From: Humisphaera borealis
Lineage (GTDB): Bacteria; Planctomycetota; Phycisphaerae; Tepidisphaerales; Tepidisphaeraceae
Length of the DNA stretch: 64,000 bases
Reading direction: 5' to 3'
NCBI RefSeq assembly: GCF_015169395.1
Contig: NZ_CP063458.1
Location: 5,518,001-5,582,000, forward strand
Shown here: piece after piece, positions 59,614-64,000 of the stretch
How the letters are laid out: each line of letters opens with the position of its first letter
How positions within the stretch are numbered: position 1 is the stretch's first letter
Made by a program: the position numbers and the translations under genes
Notes under the pieces: model-generated
What the model was told of the DNA's origin: nothing
Database searches by the model: none
The model's input: only the letters and a program-made list of their open reading frames with translations

Positions 59614-61050
59614 CTATGCCAGGATGTCTTTGACCACCCGTGCCGGCTCGACACCGGTCAGTTTGAAGTCCAGTCCCTGGAACCGGTAAATCAGCCTCTC
59701 GTGATCGATGCCGAGCAGCTTGAGGATCGTGGCGTGCAGGTCGTGAACGTTGACGGGGTTCTCGGCGACGTTGTAGCTGAAGTCGTCCGTTGCACCGTAG
59801 GTGATGCCCGGCTTCACGCCGCCGCCGGCCAACCACATCGTAAAGCAGCGCGGGTGGTGGTCACGGCCGGCCTCGGGGCTGTCCCACTTGCCCTGACCGG
59901 CAACGCCGCGGCCAAACTCGCCGCCCCAGACGACCAGCGTGTCATCGAGCATTCCCCGGCGTTTGAGGTCTTTGATCAGCGCCGCTGTGCCCTGATCGGT
60001 GTCGCGGCATCGGGCGGTGCACCAGCTTGTCAGCCGGCTGTGGTGATCCCAGTCGGGGTGGAAAAGCTGGATGAACCGCACGCCACGCTCGGCCATTCGG
60101 CGGGCCATGATGCAGTTGGCGGCGTAGCTGCCCGCCCGACGGGAATCGGGGCCGTACAGCTCGAAGGTCGAATCCGGCTCGTCCGACAGATCGGTCAGTT
60201 CCGGCACGCTCGCCTGCATGCGATACGCCATCTCGTACTGGCGGATGCGGGTCGCGATCTCCGGGTCGCCGGCCTCGGCGAGCTTCGCCTGGTTCAACTC
60301 GGCGATCCCGTCGAGCATGCCGCGGCGCAGTTCACGAGGCAGGCCTTCGGGATCGCGCAGGTAAAGCACGGGGTCGCGCGAGTTCCTTAACTTCACGCCC
60401 TGGTAGCGGCTCGGCAGAAAGCCGCTGCCCCAGTAGTGGTCATACAACGGCTGGTCGCTCGGCCGCTGCATCTTGGAGATCATCACCACAAAGTCGGGAA
60501 GATTGCTGTTCTCGCTGCCCAGGCCGTAGCTCGTCCAGGCACCAATGCTGGGCCGGCCGGCCAGTTGATGGCCGGTCAGGAACGATGTCATCGCCGGGGC
60601 GTGATTGATCTGGTCGGTCCGCATCGACTTGATGAAACAAAGCTCGTCGGCGACCTCGCCCAGGTGCGGAAGCCACTCGCCAATCGTCGCGCCCGACTTG
60701 CCGTGGCGGGTGAACTTCACCCGCGGCGGCATGACGAGCTGCTTCTGGCTGGCGGTCATCGTCGTCAGCCGTTGACCCTGGCGGACCGATTCCGGCAGCT
60801 CAATCCCGGCCCATTTCATGAGGTCCGGCTTCTGGTCGAAAAGCTCGAGCTGAGAGGGCCCGCCAGACTGCGTCAGGAAGATGACCCGCTTAACCCGCGG
60901 CGCGAAGTGCGATGCGATGGTCGTGGCGGCGGGGGACGTCGCGGCTGAGGCGGAATGGCCCATGGTCGCGAGCGCGGCGGCACCAAGGCCGATGCCCGCG
61001 CCGCGGCCCAGGAAGTAGCGACGGGTTTCTTGGAGGCGGTCGTGTTGCAT
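59614..61050 (-). CDS. Tat-exported DUF1501 protein (second copy)
   Basis: 478 aa. The ATG at 61050 has GAGGA upstream; an in-frame extension to 61170 reads repeat DNA. The Tat signal is ETRRYFLGRGAGIGLGAAAL. DUF1501 sequence follows: RVKRVIFLTQSGGPSQLELF, KSMRTDQINHAPAMTSFL, SIGAWTSYGLGSENSNLPDF and FIQLFHPDWDHHSRLTSWCT, with LVVWGGEFGRGVAGQGKWDS. It is paralogous to the 53958 gene but the two differ widely. It lies downstream of a beta-propeller gene and a DUF1553 gene in the same direction, so it is the last gene of that locus. Confidence 0.92.
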   Translation of the reverse strand: MQHDRLQETRRYFLGRGAGIGLGAAALATMGHSASAATSPAATTIASHFAPRVKRVIFLTQSGGPSQLELFDQKPDLMKWAGIELPESVRQGQRLTTMTASQKQLVMPPRVKFTRHGKSGATIGEWLPHLGEVADELCFIKSMRTDQINHAPAMTSFLTGHQLAGRPSIGAWTSYGLGSENSNLPDFVVMISKMQRPSDQPLYDHYWGSGFLPSRYQGVKLRNSRDPVLYLRDPEGLPRELRRGMLDGIAELNQAKLAEAGDPEIATRIRQYEMAYRMQASVPELTDLSDEPDSTFELYGPDSRRAGSYAANCIMARRMAERGVRFIQLFHPDWDHHSRLTSWCTARCRDTDQGTAALIKDLKRRGMLDDTLVVWGGEFGRGVAGQGKWDSPEAGRDHHPRCFTMWLAGGGVKPGITYGATDDFSYNVAENPVNVHDLHATILKLLGIDHERLIYRFQGLDFKLTGVEPARVVKDILA

Positions 61051-61099
61051 GAATACATCCTCGAAAACGGGCGGCTCTCTCAGCGTAGCACGGGCCGCC

Positions 61100-61189
61100 G
61101 GGTGGCATGGGCAAGGGTACTCCGTTGCCCGTGTCGAACGTTCGTTGGTGACCGACACGGGCAAGCGCATATGCTTGCCAATGCCACCC
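61100..61189. repeat. Palindromic repeat, family B copy 2
   Basis: GGGTGGCATGGGCAAGGGTA (61100) is answered by its near-complement CTTGCCAATGCCACCC ending at 61189, with internal TTGCCCGTGTCG and CGACACGGGCAA pairing. It lies in the gap between the second DUF1501 gene and the beta-propeller gene. Copy 1 is at 8117. Confidence 0.85.
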
Positions 61190-61214
61190 AGGCATCATGC
61201 TTCCGGTCACATCT

Positions 61215-62303
61215 TCAACCGACTCGGTGCAGCTTGTACGGATACACCTTGTCCGCCGCCCACTGGGCGACATACAGATCTCCCTGATCGTCCACACAAA
61301 CATCGTGCGCGTTTCGGAACACCGGCTGGTCCTGCAGCAGCACCTCCAGCGCGCCGTCCGCATACTTCGGCGGTCGCCCGCCGGGGGCGGAAACCAACTG
61401 ATCCTTCTCATCCAGCACGACGACAAATCCCCGATCCTTCCACATCCGGAAATCGTTCGGCTTCATCCCGAAGCAGACGCCGCTGTACAGGTTCTTCCCG
61501 GCGATTACCGGTCGGCTGACGAACGCACCGGGCAGGTACACGCTGCGGACGAACTTGCCTTCGAGCGTGAACCAGTGGAACTCGTTTCGCAGGCGTTCGG
61601 TGCAAACCAGCAGCGGATCGGCGCCTCGGGTATCGAGTGCGACGCCGTGGGCCTGGAGAAACTTGCCCGCGTTACTGGCGATTGCACTCTTGCCGCCGAA
61701 CTTGGAAACAAACTTCCCGGCGGCATCAAACCTCAGGATGTACTGCGATCCGTAGCCGTCGGCGACATAGATATCGCCGTTCGGGCCGACGGCTGTCTCG
61801 GTCGGGCTGTAGGGCGTGTGCTCGGCATAGGCGCCGCACTTGGTCGCCGTCGGCAACTCCAGCAGGATCTGTCCGGCGAGCGTGGTTTTCACCACCTGCC
61901 CCGTGCTGGTATCCGTGACCCAGAGATGTTCCTTGCCGGCTGCGTCTTTATGCAGCGACAGGCCGTGAGCACCCTTGAAGCCCAGCGTCCAGGTCTCCAG
62001 CACCTTGCCGGATTTGTCGTAGATCAGCACATTGTTCTTCGGCTGGTTCGTCAGCAGAAAAAGCCGACCGTCGGCGACCTGAACCATCTCGTGACAGTCG
62101 TTGACCGGTGTTTTCGCCGGGTCGGCCTGGCTCCAGGTCAGATCGACCCTGTAGCGGAATCCGCCGTGCCCGATGATCGCATCCTGCAGCGGCGGTTTCG
62201 TCTTGCTGTCGGCGATCACCATCGGCGCGCCGAGCAACGATGCGGCAGCGCCGAGGCCGGCATGCTTAAGTAGCGTGCGGCGAGAGGGTTTGGGCTCATT
62301 CAT
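61215..62303 (-). CDS. Tat-exported NHL/6-bladed beta-propeller protein
   Basis: 362 aa. A Tat signal (SRRTLLKHAGLGAAASLLGA) starts it. Six-bladed NHL-like repeats follow: RLFLLTNQPKNNVLIYDKSG, GFKGAHGLSLHKDAAGKEHL, TAVGPNGDIYVADGYGSQYI, AHGVALDTRGADPLLVCTER and NAHDVCVDDQGDLYVAQWAA. Such proteins are exported and may bind a sugar or carry out a lyase reaction; the role is not known. Its ATG overlaps the end of the DUF1553 gene by 8 nt, so it is probably translated from the same message. A DUF1501 gene follows downstream. Confidence 0.85.
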   Translation of the reverse strand: MNEPKPSRRTLLKHAGLGAAASLLGAPMVIADSKTKPPLQDAIIGHGGFRYRVDLTWSQADPAKTPVNDCHEMVQVADGRLFLLTNQPKNNVLIYDKSGKVLETWTLGFKGAHGLSLHKDAAGKEHLWVTDTSTGQVVKTTLAGQILLELPTATKCGAYAEHTPYSPTETAVGPNGDIYVADGYGSQYILRFDAAGKFVSKFGGKSAIASNAGKFLQAHGVALDTRGADPLLVCTERLRNEFHWFTLEGKFVRSVYLPGAFVSRPVIAGKNLYSGVCFGMKPNDFRMWKDRGFVVVLDEKDQLVSAPGGRPPKYADGALEVLLQDQPVFRNAHDVCVDDQGDLYVAQWAADKVYPYKLHRVG

Positions 62304-64000
62304 GGGTGATTGCCTCGTCGAGGTTGAGAATCATGCTTGCGGCGAGCATGTTCGCCGCGAGAGACGGAGCGTCGAGCGCCGGATCCGCCGCCTGCTGACC
62401 GACCTTCAGAAACTTGTCGGCGTCGGTCGGATGTGCCTTGTAGTAGTCCGTCGCCCGGGCGACCTGCCGCAGGATGACACTGGTTTCGCTCTCCGTTGGT
62501 GGCCGTGAAAGCACCCTGCGGTAGATGAACGCCACTCGCGCCGCCGGGTCAGCACTGTGTCGCATCGCCAGTTGCGCCAGCTCGCGCGACGCCTCTAGAT
62601 AGCTCGCATCGTTCAGCAGTGTCAGTGCCTGCAGCGGTGTATTGGTGCGAGACGTGCGGACTTCGCAAACGCGCCGCTGGGCGGAGTCGAACAGGAACGT
62701 CGGTGCGATCGCCCGCCGCCAGAACGCATAGAGCGTTCGGCGGTACTGCGCCGCGCCTTCGCTGGGTTCGTATTTGAACCGACCCATGAACATCTCTTCC
62801 CAGACGCCGTCCGGCTGATAAGGCCGCACCGGCGGGCCGCCGATGGCGGGGTTGAGCAAGCCCGCCGACGCCAGCGGCGAGTCGCGAAGCATCCAGCTCG
62901 GCAGCCGGTACCGCGCACCGCGGGCGAGCAGTCGATTCTCCGGATCACGCGCGAGCAGCGCCGGGCTGACGTCCGACCGCTGGCGGTAGGTCTGGCTGGT
63001 AACGATCAGCTTGGCAATGTGCTTGATATCCCAGCCGCTCTCCATGAACTCGACCGCGAGCCAGTCGAGCAGTTCGGGATGGGTCGGGTGTTCCCCCTGC
63101 AGCCCGAAGTCGTCGGGCGTGCGAACCAGCCCTGCGCCGAAGTAGAGCTGCCAGAGGTGATTGACCATGACCCGAGCGGTCAGCGGGTTGTCGCTGGACG
63201 TGATCCATTTAGCCAACCCGGCGCGATCGCGCGGCAAATCTTTCGGAAAGTTGGCGACGGCGGGGGGCACACCCGGCTCGACTTTCTCCCCCTTCTTGTC
63301 CCACACACCGCGGATAAGGATGTTCGTTTCCCGCGGCGTCTTGCGCTCGGCGAGGACCATCACGTTCACGCCGCCGGCGGCCTTCTTCGCTTCGTCCAGC
63401 TGCCGTTTGGCGCGATCGAGCGACGCTCGCGCAATGCCGTACGGCCCGTGATCGGCGAGGAACTGCTCGCGAAGTCTGTCACGCAGCTTGGCGGCAATGC
63501 CGGCGGGATCTGCGGCTCTCGACACCGCAAGCTCTTCCAGCGGCGCGGCGCCCACGCTCTGAACGGTCGGACCGGCCTGATCGGTCGCGGTCACACGAAA
63601 CCGGGCGATGCTCGCGTTACCGAGGGTTGAACGATGCCGCATCTCGAAGACGAGCTCTTCATCGGCGGCCAGGGTCAGGGAATCGGCCAGGGCAAAGACC
63701 GCGGTGCGCGGCTTGGTGATATCGCTGCCGTGGCTGCTCCAGCCATTGCGGGGGTCGTCGTCGAGGGTGTCCTTCACCGCGCCGTAGCCGCCGTTCTTCT
63801 TGGGGTCGGCCGAATAATCCGCCGCCGCAGTGGCGACAGAGATGTCGCGGATTTGCGAGCTGTTGCGACGGCGGACCTGCACCTTGATGTCGGTCAGCAT
63901 GAAGTGCTTCGCCTCGCCACGGGCAAAGCCGCCATCCTTGCGGACCGGGTCGGGCAACACTTCCAGCTTCAGGCCGGTGATGCGCGGCAAAGGCGTCGTC
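62296..64000 (-). CDS. DUF1553 protein, C-terminal part (5' end beyond the window)
   Basis: The frame stays open to the end of the window, so the start lies outside. About 568 codons are seen. The N-terminal visible part (RITGLKLEVLPDPVRKDGG) is a beta-sandwich/DUF1549-linker-like region. DUF1553 is clear: LTARVMVNHLWQLYFGAGLV, THPELLDWLAVEFMESGWDI and KHIAKLIVTSQTYRQRSDVS, then RTSRTNTPLQALTLLNDASY. With the gene at 55427 it forms two parallel loci. It overlaps the NHL-propeller gene by 8 nt. Confidence 0.9.
   Translation of the reverse strand, partial: TTPLPRITGLKLEVLPDPVRKDGGFARGEAKHFMLTDIKVQVRRRNSSQIRDISVATAAADYSADPKKNGGYGAVKDTLDDDPRNGWSSHGSDITKPRTAVFALADSLTLAADEELVFEMRHRSTLGNASIARFRVTATDQAGPTVQSVGAAPLEELAVSRAADPAGIAAKLRDRLREQFLADHGPYGIARASLDRAKRQLDEAKKAAGGVNVMVLAERKTPRETNILIRGVWDKKGEKVEPGVPPAVANFPKDLPRDRAGLAKWITSSDNPLTARVMVNHLWQLYFGAGLVRTPDDFGLQGEHPTHPELLDWLAVEFMESGWDIKHIAKLIVTSQTYRQRSDVSPALLARDPENRLLARGARYRLPSWMLRDSPLASAGLLNPAIGGPPVRPYQPDGVWEEMFMGRFKYEPSEGAAQYRRTLYAFWRRAIAPTFLFDSAQRRVCEVRTSRTNTPLQALTLLNDASYLEASRELAQLAMRHSADPAARVAFIYRRVLSRPPTESETSVILRQVARATDYYKAHPTDADKFLKVGQQAADPALDAPSLAANMLAASMILNLDEAITHE

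Noticed and set aside
61051-61170. Upstream start of the second DUF1501 protein
   Set aside because: It reads the family B palindrome, while ATG 61050 has GAGGA and starts the Tat signal.

Overview
The window reads as a high-GC chromosomal segment of a planctomycete, most likely of the Phycisphaerae/Tepidisphaeraceae type (inference, not tested by alignment). Supporting signs are Tat-exported DUF1501 proteins paired with DUF1549/DUF1553 proteins, a very long c-type cytochrome/HEAT-repeat 'membrane-bound dehydrogenase', PEP-CTERM exported hydrolases, a membrane protein ending in two CPxCG zinc knuckles, and many Tat-exported TIM-barrel and beta-propeller proteins. No rRNA or tRNA gene, CRISPR array or replication origin was seen.

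Layout. 1-2.1 kb: the start of a beta-propeller protein, a repeat-rich gap and a long-chain polyprenyl diphosphate synthase. 2.1-2.9 kb: three small minus-strand genes, one ParB-like, arranged like a toxin/immunity remnant. 3-10.5 kb: a minus-strand cluster encoding a GcvH-like lipoyl carrier, a G3E (CobW-type) GTPase, a small HdrA-like cysteine protein, a ferredoxin, a radical SAM/SPASM protein and a DUF116-polyprenyl synthetase fusion. Two inverted-repeat-flanked cargo genes (SMI1/KNR4-like and GxxExxY) sit in its gaps. This cluster is the best candidate for an undescribed pathway. 10.6-25 kb: an XRE-cupin regulator, a zinc-ribbon membrane protein, a TlpA-like thioredoxin, two amidohydrolase genes with three domains, glcF and glcE, a minimal K+-channel-like protein, a flotillin with its NfeD/YqiJ-like partner, and a PEP-CTERM trypsin-like protease.

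25.8-37 kb: a PGRP/amidase-like protein, a Ser/Thr kinase, an SRPBCC protein, argG, an MFS transporter carrying an in-frame repeat insertion, a broken membrane-protein gene, folE, a YkgJ-like cysteine-cluster protein, several small proteins, a CYTH-domain protein and a PHB-depolymerase-like esterase. 37-46.5 kb: the large cytochrome-c dehydrogenase, two sugar-isomerase-like TIM barrels, rarD and a beta-helix protein. 46.5-49 kb: tdh-kbl, the threonine-to-glycine pathway. 49-54 kb: a PEP-CTERM metalloprotease and an arsenic operon (arsR, arsC, MIP channel, pstS-like, arsM) with a readable promoter and operator. 54-64 kb: two parallel DUF1501/DUF1553 loci with an M19-type peptidase between them.

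A second theme is the density of palindromic repeats in the gaps. At least ten sequence families occur, most as two copies of a 20-30 nt word in opposite orientation. They lie beside stop codons, often between convergent genes. Some change coding sequences: one sits in frame inside a transporter, one supplies the C-terminus of glcE and one supplies the stop codon of tdh.
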